Source: Siphonodentalium dalli
Taxonomy: Eukaryota; Mollusca; Scaphopoda; Gadilida; Siphonodentaliidae
Assembly (NCBI GenBank): GCA_032622095.1
Contig: CP136064.1
Coordinates: forward strand, 141,687,954 to 141,751,953
DNA: 64,000 nt
Direction of reading: 5' to 3'
Part shown: positions 34,768 through 45,229 of the stretch, in pieces
Position numbering within the stretch: the first letter of the stretch is position 1
Layout: every line of letters starts with the position of its first letter
Notes under the pieces: generated by a model
What the model was told of the DNA's origin: nothing
Database searches by the model: none
Seen by the model: only the letters and a program-made list of their open reading frames with translations
Position numbers and translations under genes: made by a program

Positions 34768-37700
34768 ACTAGCAGGGTTACCCGGCGTTGCACAGGTTAA
34801 TGCGATGTGAAACCCTCTGTGTGTTGTGGATATTTGTTGGGAATAGAAAATGCTCTTGCTTAAAGTGTTATACGTTTTCTCATAAATTGTATATTAAAAT
34901 AGCATCACAAAACATGATTATTACAGTCATGGAATATAATTAGTGGCTCACCTTGTCAATTGTCATTCTGTTTATCGCGATTAATCCGTTCCACCAATAA
35001 TGAAGTATTTATGTATTTACAACTGCGTATACATTAGATGATACATGGACATCATGAACACATTAGTTCGATAAAAGATGATAATTGGGTTTTACATATT
35101 CAAGTTGAGATGTATCAATCACTCTAGTGGGTTGGACTAAGATCTCGAGGACACCTGGCTATCATATCTCCATGAAGATACAGATGTTTCAAAGAAATTT
35201 CCAGGTGCTACTCTGTTCATGGTGCTATATATTGGCTAAATATTCTCAGTTTAAACGAAATGTTGCTGCGCCTATATATCAACTATATGTGCCAGGCACA
35301 GAGCGAGATTTTGAGTTGTTTATGTCAGTCGATGAGTCTGTTCTAAAACCCTTGTCAGATGTCAGTATTGGGAGGATTCTGAAAAGTCTTGTGCTACTAA
35401 CTGCATTTTCTTGTATATCAGAAGAAACTATATTTGACTGCACACTGTGACCACTATTTATGAACAGGCCTTCCATATCTCTTGACAAATTGTAACTTTT
35501 TTGTGGAAACTGTATTGAATGGAACAGACTCAATTTTGTTATAATATATATGCAATCCTCTGACGGTTCGATGTCTCTCAGTTTACACGAATATATGTAT
35601 ATCTCTTCAATAGAATGATAAATATACATTTAATGCTTCTTCTACGTATCTCTTTTTGCTAGCTCATTGTGTGAATGCCCTGATTGCCATATAAATATGA
35701 CAGGTAAGAAGATATAATCAAGTGACTTAAGTGGGTCACCATATGTCGGGATTGTGAAATGTGAACGCCCAAAACTACTTAAAATGGTATGGAGATGGCC
35801 TGGGTGACTGTATATAACTTATACGTGGATATCGGCGAATAGCAATCTCATCAATGATAGTGCATATCCGCTCGCCATCCGTGACGCAAACGACACCAAA
35901 TGTGATTTAATTCATGGTATATTATTAAAGAAAAACGTGTATGAATTTGGTTGGAATTGGGGCCAAATATATTTGTATCAGCTTTTGCCTCTTTTGACAT
36001 ATTTAAACCACGCCCATTAGACTCATGGATGCATGATATACTGGCGATAATTATATATAATTTTGGTCGTAATCAGCAACTAAATAAATTCTGAGAATAA
36101 TTATGACCCAACATCTCTCACCCAAACGACAGCAATTTGGCATCTTTAAATCACACGATGATATTCCTCATATCATAGAGAAGAATAATATATCAATTTG
36201 GTGGAAATCTGGGCTAAAATAGTTTATTAAATCAATTGTTGATGCAACGCTGACTCGAACAACGCCATATTGCGAAGGTGATTATGTATTCGTTTGGTGG
36301 AAATCGGCGACAAAACTATTTCACCATATTTTTTTTATTTTGCCGACCTCCCTCTTTTCTTCCACTGACACCAACAGCGTCATTTTAGAAAAAATTTAAC
36401 CCGCACCATTATCTTCCTTGTAAAAAGTTTCCTCTCTTGGAACGCCTTGGTGCCATGTCGATTGTACCGCGTGAAGTTATATATAGAACGCACACAGAAA
36501 GACAGACAGACAGACAGACAGCACGATTTGATTTCTTGTATCATTTGAGAAGAATGTGTCTGAATTTGATGGTAATTGGTACTAAAAATATTTTGTATCA
36601 GTTTTTGGTGACCCTCCCGTCCCTATTTCGGACTCAAGCTGCACACACTAAGACTCATTAGAGATTAGAGATGAATATATATGAAATTGGTGAAAATTAG
36701 TGAGTATACAAATTCGTATCAAATTTAAGGTCCCCATATTTCTCACCCATAGGGCACCTATTTGGTGTATCTAAACCACACGATAAGATTCCTCGTATCA
36801 CGGAGAAGAATATGTATCAATCTGGTGGAAATCGGCACTAAACATATACATATATTTTTTTGTGTCCCTCTCATCTCTATACACCACTGACTCTCGAATG
36901 GCTCCACTTGTGACATCCTTAAACCACACGATTACACTCCTGATATCATGGAGATGATTGTTTATAAGTTTGGTGATAATCGGCGACTAAACAATTTTTT
37001 TTATCAAATTTGGTGCCAATCCCTCCCCTCCCCATCTCTCACCCAAACAGCACCACTATAGCGTCTTTAAATCACACGATTAGATTCCTCGTATCACGGA
37101 TAAGAACGTGTATCAATTTGGTGGAAATTGGCGCTAAAAAAATTGTGCATCAATTTTGGTGCCCCTGTCCCTTTCAATGCAACCCTGACTCGAATGAGGC
37201 CACATTTGACAGATATAAGCCACACCATTAGACTCCTCATACCATGGGGATGACTTTGTATAAGTCTGGTGGCAATCGGTGACTAAACCAATTATTATCA
37301 AATTTAGTGCCCACCCCCTCCCAATCTCTCACCCAAAAGACAACAATTTGGCGTTGTTAAATCGCACAATTAGATTCCTTGTATCATGAAGAAGAATATA
37401 TATCAATTTGGTGGAAATCGGCGCTAAAATTAGTTTTATCAATTTTGGTGCCCCTCTCCCCTTCCGTGCATCCCTGACTCGAACGACGCCACTTTTGACA
37501 TATTTAAACCACACCGTTGGTTTCTTCATATCATGTGGATGATTATATGTAAGTTTCATGGCAATCGGCGACAGAAAAAAATCTGCCTCTCCCCCTTCCG
37601 GGCACCCCTGGCGCGAACGGCGCGACTTTTGCCATATTTAAACCACACCAGTAGATTCCTCATATTATGGGGATGATTATATATAAGTTTGGTGGCAATC

Positions 37701-37909
37701 AGCGACAATTTTTGTTCTGCCCCTCCCCCTTTTCTGCCCCTGACAACAACGGCGTCACTTAGAAAATTCTAACCCCGACCATTATCTTTCTCGTAAAAAG
37801 CTACTCCTAGTAGACCCCTTTGGCATCATCTAGATGGTCCCCTGTGAATTTCTATAGAACACAGACAGACAGACAGACAGACAGACATTCGCAAATATAG
37901 ATATAGATA
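34768..37909 (+). repeat. Unclassified interspersed repeat with alternating core units and (GACA)n tracts
   Basis: The region starts near ACTAGCAGGGTTACCCGGCG and ends near AATATAGATATAGAT. Core units start at about 36772, 36919, 37067, 37215, 37367, 37504 and 37638 (spacing 134-152 bp). The first five alternate. Type A has GATTCCTCGTATCACGGAG and AATTTGGTGGAAATCGGCG; type B has ACTCCTCATATCATGGGGAT and AAGTTTGGTGGCAATCGG. A 3' module (CCCTCTTTTC, GACACCAACAGCGTCA, ACCATTATCTTCC, GTAAAAAG, then a GACA tract) occurs twice, at about 36341-36531 and 37717-37886, so two copies seem joined. The 5' part (34768-35900) has overlapping frames of 107 and 116 codons on opposite strands, neither recognisable. 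The start motif resembles termini of widespread animal repeats, but I do not assign a class. Confidence 0.55.
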
Positions 37910-37973
37910 CTCACACTTGCCTGGGAAGCACCAATTTCTGAACAGCATTACTGCCCGTCTACGTACCCAATCC

Positions 37974-38009
37974 GTCGCATTATGCCCCATACACGGGGTA
38001 CAATGCGAC
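37974..38009. repeat. Stem-loop built from the GTCGCATTATGCCCC motif
   Basis: GTCGCATTATGCCCC (37974-37988) faces GGGGTACAATGCGAC (37995-38009), complementary apart from two positions. The same 15-base motif occurs at 39743-39757 and 40120-40134, with a shortened GGCATTATGCCCC at 40139-40151. These could be terminal or subterminal motifs of an unidentified transposon into which the 38215-39576 element inserted. Confidence 0.55.
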
Positions 38010-38214
38010 ACATTTGACATTACAACATCAGCATATACCGAACCTAATAAATGCAAGACGGTCTGCAGTTTCTTTTCTTTTGTGGATTGAAAGAATGTTT
38101 AATCGTTATTTAAAGTCATAGCAGCAGACCAATGAGACATTTTATTGATTTATATGGCGGGTAAAATAGCACCATACAGTTTTGATTTCAGGAAAATGGC
38201 CGGGGTAGGGTTAA

Positions 38215-39576
38215 CTCATTCAGTGCCGGCGACGTATATATACGTCGCCCGAAAAGCGCCAACCATTTGCCGGCGACGTATATATACGTATATATACGTC
38301 GCCCAGAACATCTCGCTTAAAACATGCTCTACTGGGCGAAAAACTCACAATTTCATTATTGGTGTATATGTTTAAAACACTGCAGATAACAAGTCACATC
38401 TTGGGAGAATTTTCATCGGAGGGGGGGGGGTTGAGTGGCGGCTGGTATGTTTATACGCGCATGCGTAGATCCAATTTGTAAACCATGGCGTAGCCGAACA
38501 TATCACCGTTCAAACGACGTATCTGGCAGCTCCTTACGTTGAGGCATTCGGGAGAGAGAGAGCCGCCTGAATATAGGTGGTGAAAAATTGTCTGTTTTGT
38601 GGGCGTGACTAAAGTCTTGCAGAGTTCAAACTCTCTAAGAGGTCAACGTATACAGCGTCCAGATCTGTTAATTGGAGACCGATTTTGATTGCGTAAAAGG
38701 CGATTACTATCAAGTCGGGCATGCCCTAATCCATAGAACACTTGGTTTATCGCCAAACGATCGAGGAACACCGATTTGGACAACGCGCACATTACGCCAA
38801 TCAAAATATGTACCTTAAGGGGTTAGACAAATTACAATGATAAATTACTACAGGAAACATTGTCAATATATTGCTCTTACGTGTTTTAAGATATCGAACG
38901 GACATTTGGTAGTGAGTGGTTTTTCGATGTGCTGAATTCGATTGAATTGTCACCGAGTTACTCTGATTGCCCAAATTTGTGTCATTGACGCCATACATGT
39001 AGCTACGTGTACCGCACGAACGGGGAACTATAGTATACGCCGCACAGCGAAAGTACGATTGTTGTAGGCCTTTAGAACGGACACAATTGATTTTCAAATT
39101 GTTTTCAGTTTTGCCATCTGCTTTTCTAGGAAATCGGTTATTGTAAACGTCATCCCATTTAGAAAATTCGTTAGGTCTCACTAACCACCCCCCCCCCCCC
39201 AATTCCGATATTTGCCATACCATAATGCTATGTTATTCCACCAGCAAAATTAATGCCTAAAACTGCACAGAATATATTAGTTAGATGGCCACATAAAACA
39301 ACACATTTGAAATTTCATACAATCGGTGTTAATTTGAAGTATTCGTTGCCATGGCAACGTGAAAGTGTGGAGGTGTGATGAACCTGTATTACCGGAATTG
39401 GACTTTTAACGAACTTCTTGAGTAGGGCCTATACTATCAATGTTTGCTGTGAATTCAATTCTTTCCAATATTGAATAATCAAAGTAAATATCTAATTAGT
39501 GTAAATGATAGCTTTTCCCCCAGGAAACCTGGCACTCAGCCACCCGTTTCCCCCAGGAAACCTGGCACTGAATGAG
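38215..39576. mobile_element. TTAA-flanked piggyBac-like non-autonomous element, 1.36 kb
   Basis: Terminal inverted repeats CTCATTCAGTGCC (left) and GGCACTGAATGAG (right) are perfect over 13 bp and flanked by TTAA (38211-38214 and 39577-39580). Just inside the left end are two palindromes: a perfect 22-base one (GGCGACGTATATATACGTCG plus CC) and a perfect 32-base extension of it with a second TATATACGTA block. Just inside the right end CCCCCAGGAAACCTGGCACT occurs twice about 34 bp apart. A 140-codon minus-strand frame (38801-39223) has no DDE-transposase features I can recognise. Most likely a deletion derivative mobilised in trans. Confidence 0.82.
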
Positions 39577-40164
39577 TTAACAATAATTATTTATCTATAT
39601 CATGTTTTAATGTTTGGGAATGATCGAATATGTTTTTTTATTTCTTTTCTTTTGAACTAAGGTTACGATAAGATTTATTTTTCCAGGTTTGATTTGCGAT
39701 ATGCCTAATCATATTTTGTTCTCGTCCTGGTTGTACCCGAGTGTCGCATTATGCCCCACAACCAGACAACCTGTCTCTCCCCCAAATATGAGTGAATGTG
39801 AACAACCGATGTACATAGAACTGATCAACTTACTATATAACTCGTCTTACTTTCCCAAAATACGCATGTAGCTTTGGTGGTAGTGGTAAGATGTTCTCGT
39901 TTTAACATGTACAAGACCTACCGGAAGTTATAAACCATTCAAAAAGGGGGTCACCAAATGTCGATACCCCTACTCCGGCGTTTCGTATGTGAGATTAAAC
40001 AGTCATAATGATGTCGGTCCAATTGGGATGTTCACTTCTATGATTGGTCTTACTAAAATAATAAATGTGCGATTCAACTTCCGTCATGGAAAAATCATAT
40101 GACCTGATAACGACCGTCTGTCGCATTATGCCCCGCGTGGCATTATGCCCCACATTACCCTACT
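39577..40164. other. No gene seen; GTCGCATTATGCCCC motifs
   Basis: AT-rich sequence containing three occurrences of the GCATTATGCCCC motif described at 37974. No coding frame above 60 codons. Confidence 0.45.
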
Positions 40165-40599
40165 TGTGTGAACTATCGTATATAATTGCCCAAAATGTGT
40201 TGTATAGTAACATTTTGTTCAATGGAATTTAGTATCGAGAGTATGTCGGTCGGCTTTTTTGGCAAACTTCTGGGACAGAAAGTATTCCGATAATGAAAAA
40301 TAATAGATTTCTAAAATCGATATCTAATAAAACTGAGCTTTGATGAATGGCTTCCTCGACTCGAATCAAATATGTTTGACCCCCGAAGCCATTGAAATAG
40401 TAATTGGGAGGAGTATTATCGGATTGAGTACCATTAAGGCGTGGTGTCTCCTTCATGAATATTGTACAGTTCGTAACAAAACAGGAGTAATTTGTCCCTG
40501 AATTATAAGTTCCATTGACATGGGGCTCGTAAACAATTCCACGAAATAAACGATAAACTGCAGGGTATAACTAATTACCACCCGGGACCGCCCGAGACC
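40165..40599 (-). repeat. Left arm of a 435-bp inverted repeat
   Basis: From TGTGTGAACTATCGTATATA to ACCGCCCGAGACC this arm is the reverse complement of 42615-43049, equal in length (435 bp), with about five differences seen, so about 99% identical. Spacer 2,015 bp. Overlapping minus-strand frames (40229-40456 and 40453-40695) have no recognisable domain and their counterpart in the other arm is on the plus strand, as expected. The high identity implies recent origin or gene conversion between arms. Confidence 0.88.
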
Positions 40600-42403
40600 A
40601 TCCGGAACCGTCCGGTCGCCCCCATGAGCCAGTGCCCTATATCTCAACGTTGGGTCTCCCCTACACAGGGTTTGAAATGTCATTCTAAAGGACATTAAGT
40701 CTTCGTATCTGCCATGATTTGATTGATTTCTGTTAGAGAATAATTGTTAATTACGTTCCAATGAATATCAAAATGTAATGAAAACAAACTGCTAATGGGC
40801 GCCAGACTATCATAAACACAATTTAAGTAATGGTGTTCGTGCCGATTACAAACCCTGATGTGTACCCTTCAAAGCGGATCACGTAAGGTTTTCTTGTACA
40901 CAATGCAACCGGCAATCAGAAATATTAGCACTGTCAGAACTTTTCTAAACATGATGGCATAACATTTGACGTAGAATGCATTCAGATGCATCTATAGATT
41001 GGTTTGGTTGCTATGGTGATTTTTAATTTTGATCCGCTTTGACCGGCCGTCGGGCAAATCGGATCACCACATCGGGCAAAGCGGATCAGCAAACGAATCC
41101 TTCTGAAAATGCAATGCTACTCAACTAATCGTATACTTTTCAGTTTTATTTATGACAATTATACATATTTATTGCAAATAATTAAAATCGCGTTTTTTCA
41201 AACGTTCAAATTTTTCAATTATGGACATGCTCCGACAAGGCACGAGTTTTGTCGACCCATCTTAATAAAATTGTCCAAATTCACTTAATCTACGCATGTG
41301 TACCGGAAGTTAGTCATATTATGAATGATCCGCTTTGCCCGATCCGCTTTGTCCACAGCACATCTTTTTACAGTCCGGGGCATTACGCGGGTGTCCTATC
41401 GAATTTAGCAAATTGACATATTGTCTTATTCCACACATGTATTGCCTAAGACACCGACAACATTTATTCGGGTAGATGGGTATGTGATCATCGACCTGCG
41501 CAATAGATATGCGCAAACGCACAATAATTATAATTTTGGTAAAATCGTAAAATTGGACGAAAATTTTCTACTGGGCTACAAAATTTTACTATACCTTGTT
41601 CTCTGTGGAAATGTATAAAAACTAACCCAACACGAAATGACTTTATTCTAAAATACGAATAGACAAGGAATAATTTGATAGTATTGAAATAATAAAGGTG
41701 ATCGGCTTTGCCCGGGCGATCCGCTTTGCCCGGGTCTCCCCTACCCTTCAGCACATTTTGAAAATCCTGTGTACCCTTCAGCACTTTTTTTGGTGAGAGT
41801 GACTCGACCCCTTTAGCCTATTTATCTGAGGGCAACCATTAGCAGTCGGGCCTCCAGAGAGCTCGGATCGCCACCTCTCATGATGAACACGCCACCGCTA
41901 ATCCACAGGGGCCTGTAACGCGCTCCGCTGTCCGCCCCCACCCTTTGCGCTGCCCATATACGCCGCTTCTATATACGCGCCTGCTTCACGTTAATGGTAG
42001 GATAATAGGACAAGGGTAACTGTAGAAAGTCACCTTTTTAACATCGCTCGGCGATCGATCAAATTTAGCCCATTCACACCAGTAATGCTAACGATATAGG
42101 CACTGATTTATCGGCGAAGAATTCATTTTTCAATCAATACCATAAACTCCCATCAGAACCTTTCATATAGCCTACATAGCATTTGATAAATTTTTAACCA
42201 CCGAATATTGTCTCCGAAGACCGTAAATTTTCGGATTGATCCGGGTCAAAATACAATGGACGATATCTTCCTCAATCTTCATCCCCGCACGGCTTACTAT
42301 AATTAAAAATCGGTCAAACGATCAACTGAACATTTATCGCTCAGGGATTTCTTGTCGGCTAATAATTTATTTACTCATAGGCCTACAAATCAACAGATCG
42401 TCA
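40600..42403. other. Spacer of the inverted repeat; no gene seen
   Basis: The spacer holds the clustered GATCCGCTTTGCCCG motifs (41031-41732), a GC-rich stretch (about 41830-41990) and AT-rich sequence. GGGTCTCCCCTAC occurs at about 40652 and 41732, and TACCCTTCAGCAC occurs twice near 41750-41785. No frame above 98 codons and none recognisable. Confidence 0.5.
41031..41732. repeat. Cluster of GATCCGCTTTGCCCG motifs in both orientations
   Basis: GATCCGCTTTG(A/C/T)CC(G) occurs at 41031, 41327, 41341 and 41718, with GATCGGCTTTGCCCG at 41700. The reverse form CGGGCAAA(G/T)CGGATC occurs at 41051 and 41074, and a partial reverse form near 40870. The grouping at two ends (41031-41088 and 41700-41732) with opposite orientations looks like the compound inverted termini of an approximately 700-bp element. 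No target duplication could be settled. Confidence 0.5.
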
Positions 42404-42466
42404 GTAATCAATTTCTATAGATGAGAAATCTGTCGATAATTCCAACTTTGTTTTCATTTTTTCTTT
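42404..42466 (+). repeat. Left member of a short inverted repeat bracketing 42.4-43.27 kb
   Basis: GTAATCAATTTCTATAGATG through CTGTCGATAATTCCAACTTT is repeated in reverse orientation at 43206-43265 with two differences over the first 46 bases. Between the pair lie a foldback, the right 435-bp arm and the copy of the 34.5-kb repeat. Confidence 0.8.
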
Positions 42467-42600
42467 ACGAATCACGCTTTAATATTCATTATGACCTTAC
42501 CTCTATTCTAATACTGAGCGGTGATTGGCTGTTTCTACTAGTGCAGTCATGGAAAGGTCAGGTCATAATGGATATTAAAATGAGGCGCTGCGTGATTCGT
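42467..42600. repeat. Foldback sequence
   Basis: ACGAATCACGC at 42467-42477 is matched by GCGTGATTCGT at 42590-42600. Inside, TTTAATATTCATTATGACCT faces AGGTCATAATGGATATTAAA with one mismatch. The right arm carries about ten extra bases (GCGCCTCA-type), so the foldback is asymmetric. MITE-like; flanking duplication not clear. Confidence 0.7.
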
Positions 42601-42614
42601 CCACGGGTCCATGG

Positions 42615-43049
42615 GGTCTCGGGCGGTCCCGGGTGGTAATTAGTTATACCCTGCAGTTTATCGTTTATTTCGTGGAATTGTTGACGAGCCCCATGTCAAT
42701 GGAACTTATAATTCAGGGACAAATTACTCCTGTTTTGTTACGAATTGTACAATATTCACGAAGGAGACACCACGCCTTAAAGGTACTCAATCCGATAATA
42801 CTCCTCCCAATTACTATTTCAATGGCTTCGGGGGTCAAACATATTTGATTCGAGTCGAGGAAGCCATTCATCAAAGCTCAGTTTTATTAGATATCGATTT
42901 TAGAAATCTATTATTTTTCATTATCGGAATACTTTCTGTCCCAGAAGTTTGCCGAAAAAGCCGACCGACATACTCTCGATACTAAATTCCATTGAACAAA
43001 ATGTTACTATACAACACATTTTGGGCAATTATATACGATAGTTCACACA
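42615..43049 (+). repeat. Right arm of the 435-bp inverted repeat
   Basis: Reverse complement of 40165-40599. Arm-specific differences seen include ACAATTCGTAAC versus ACAGTTCGTAAC, GAGTACCTTTAAGG versus GAGTACCATTAAGG, and GGCTTTTTCGGC versus GGCTTTTTTGGC (read on one strand). It abuts the inverted copy of the 34.5-kb repeat three bases downstream. Confidence 0.88.
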
Positions 43050-43051
43050 CG

Positions 43052-43214
43052 TACGTAAAATAAAGGTACATGGTTCACAGTCGTTAGCATTATTTTTGGA
43101 TAATTAATCGATTCTGATAACTAAAGTGACCTTTGATAAAATTTTGTTGTTGTTGGAATCTGTTGAGATAGGGACCCTCTGATCGGATTGAGTACCTTTA
43201 ATCGCAAAAAAAAA
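43052..43214 (-). repeat. Inverted copy of the 34491-34661 repeat
   Basis: TACGTAAAATAAAGGTACAT through GATCGGATTGAGTACCTTTA and TCGC plus an A-rich tract is the reverse complement of 34491-34661. Its position directly beside the right arm suggests that both belong to one larger unit only part of which is repeated at 34.5 kb. Confidence 0.8.
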
Positions 43215-43265
43215 GAAAAAAAGTTGGAATTATCGACAGACTTCTCCTCTATAGAAATTGATTAC

Positions 43266-43880
43266 TCATATTATCCGTGATCATCTGCGGGGAGGTTCTC
43301 ATATTAAGATCCGGTCATACGGGGGAGGTTCTCATATGAACATATTATCCGCTGGTCATACGCGGTGAGAACCTCCCCCGTATGACCGGCGGATAATATG
43401 AGAACCATCTCGCAGATGACCGCGGATAATATGAAAACCTCCACCGCGTTTGACCGGCGGATAATATGTTCATATGAGAACTTCTCCCGCATATATGACC
43501 GGCGGAGAATATGAGAACCTCCCCCGCGTATGACCGGCGGATAATATATTCATATGAGAACCTCCCACACGTATGACCGGCAGATAATATGAGAACCTCC
43601 CCAACACAGGTTCTCATATGAACATATTATATGCCGGTCAAATGCGGTGGAGGTTCATATTATCCGCCGGTCATACACGAGGGAGATTGTCATATTATCC
43701 ACCAGTCATATGCGTGTTTGACCGGCGTATAATCTGAGAACCTCCCTCGCATATGACCGGCGAATAATATGAACCTCCACCGCGTATGACCAGCGGATGA
43801 TATGTTTATATGAGAACCCCGTATGACCGGAGGATAATATGAGAACCTCCCCGCAGATGACCGCGCGGATAATATGATAA
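43266..43880. repeat. Mini-array of short interspersed repeats in both orientations at the satellite border
   Basis: The motif ATGACCGGCGGATAATATG, usually followed by AGAACCTCCCC(G)CG, recurs about 16 times in 600 bp. About eleven copies are on the plus strand (near 43379, 43416, 43449, 43496, 43529, 43573, 43720, 43754, 43787, 43823, 43857) and about five on the minus strand (near 43265, 43343, 43627, 43658, 43694). Periods of about 33-47 bp mix with inversions, so the segment is rich in potential hairpins and cruciforms. TTCATATGAGAAC variants contain the CATATG palindrome. It is not a CRISPR array: spacing, orientation and the eukaryotic setting are wrong. It ends exactly where the 1.35-kb satellite begins. 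Confidence 0.8.
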
Positions 43881-45074
43881 CTAGCTGCTGTAGTTCGGGA
43901 TTTTTCCAGATCAAATTTGGCTGTGTGATAGCCCCGTCGTACACTTGGGGATTTATTTTTAAAAGTAAACACATGACCTATGATTTTTCTTGCATTTTCG
44001 TGATCAACTGGTGTCAATCTAGCTGGGTAAACATCACTGGTATGGCCTGCAGGCTTCAATTCAGTGAATTTGGCGGAAACGTTAACACTGTCGCCTATGG
44101 GAAACCATTTAGTTCAGTGATTCCTATAGGAAAAATATGAATTTTACGAAATTTCACGTCTCGCCATGATAAGTTGTTAATTCCATATTTTCTTATTTTC
44201 AAATGATAATGACCACATTTTGGACAGATTTAAAGAAGAAACGCATGGATTCGCCTGTAGATAGTAAAGAAAGTGATAAATCTGGGAATTTTGCATGGAC
44301 ATCAGGTACCATTAGGGGGTCAGGGGGGCTAAAGCCCCCCTCCCCAAACATTTGAGTAGTGTTAGCCCCCCCCCCCCATTGGGAAAAGGTGGCAGTTAAC
44401 CCAATTAAAATTTCCCGGCACCCAGTAGCCTTATCGGGGACCGTAGTCCCACCCCAAGTCGGGGGGGGGGTGATGGCATCGCCAGTAGTGTTAATGTCGT
44501 GCAAAACTGTCATGGCAGGTTTGTTAAACAGACATTATGCCCTGCCATCTGGTCAAATTTCATGCCTGAGATTGTGGCTGATGTTGTATGATTATGTTTA
44601 GATATTTAAATTGACTTATAGTTGCTTTATTATGCTATTAAAGTATTTTTTATTTAAATTTTCTGTTAATTTTTGTAAATGTTTATTATAAATTGACAAA
44701 TTTTGCATGAAAAGGGTTTAAAATTGGACAAGTTATCCCACTCAAAATGTATATTAACATATCCTCTTCAATTTAGTAACAGTATGGTATATAAGGGCAT
44801 TCTTCAGTTATACGAGATGCATCAGCTAGTAAAATTGAAAAAAAAATCTAAATTTTTTGGCTTTATTTTGAGGATTGACACTAATTTTCAGGATGCCTCA
44901 TATTGGAAAAATAAACAACTACTGCTCGATATAATCCATTTTTTATTTCAGTAAGGTCTATATTTTGATAAAATACTATAAGAAACGCTGTGTTTCACAC
45001 ATATACATATATATAGGAATCAGGGAGCTAAATGTGTTCTAGAGTAGGGGAGCGGGTACACCGTGGAACCCTAA

Positions 45075-45106
45075 AGGTGAAGGTAACTGAAGAATGACCT
45101 TCACCT
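45075..45106. repeat. Perfect 10-bp stem-loop within satellite unit 1
   Basis: AGGTGAAGGT (45075-45084) pairs perfectly with ACCTTCACCT (45097-45106) across a 12-base loop. It is present in every unit at the same offset. Function unknown. Confidence 0.85.
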
Positions 45107-45229
45107 GATACATGCGACACGTTGTTAAAGGATGACATCGCGTTTATTTGATTTGTACATAATATCTAAATAATTTAAACTGGTGAATGAATGGGGGAAT
45201 GGATTTTTGTGAGCGGGAAATTTATTTAA

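Noticed and set aside
35127-35629. Overlapping 107-codon plus and 116-codon minus frames as genes
   Set aside because: Opposite-strand overlap in an interspersed repeat, no domain recognised, no splice or promoter context; chance frames are likely.
38801-39223. 140-codon minus-strand frame, the longest outside the satellite, as a gene
   Set aside because: No recognisable domain or DDE triad, low-complexity start (a run of Gly from a C tract), and it lies inside a TTAA-flanked non-autonomous element.
43266-43880. CRISPR array
   Set aside because: Repeats occur in both orientations with irregular spacing, lack unique uniform spacers, and sit in an animal genome without cas genes.
44784-44799. 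TATA-box promoter (GGTATATAAGGGC) in the satellite unit
   Set aside because: AT-rich sequence produces such strings easily; no initiator, transcript or coding frame supports it.
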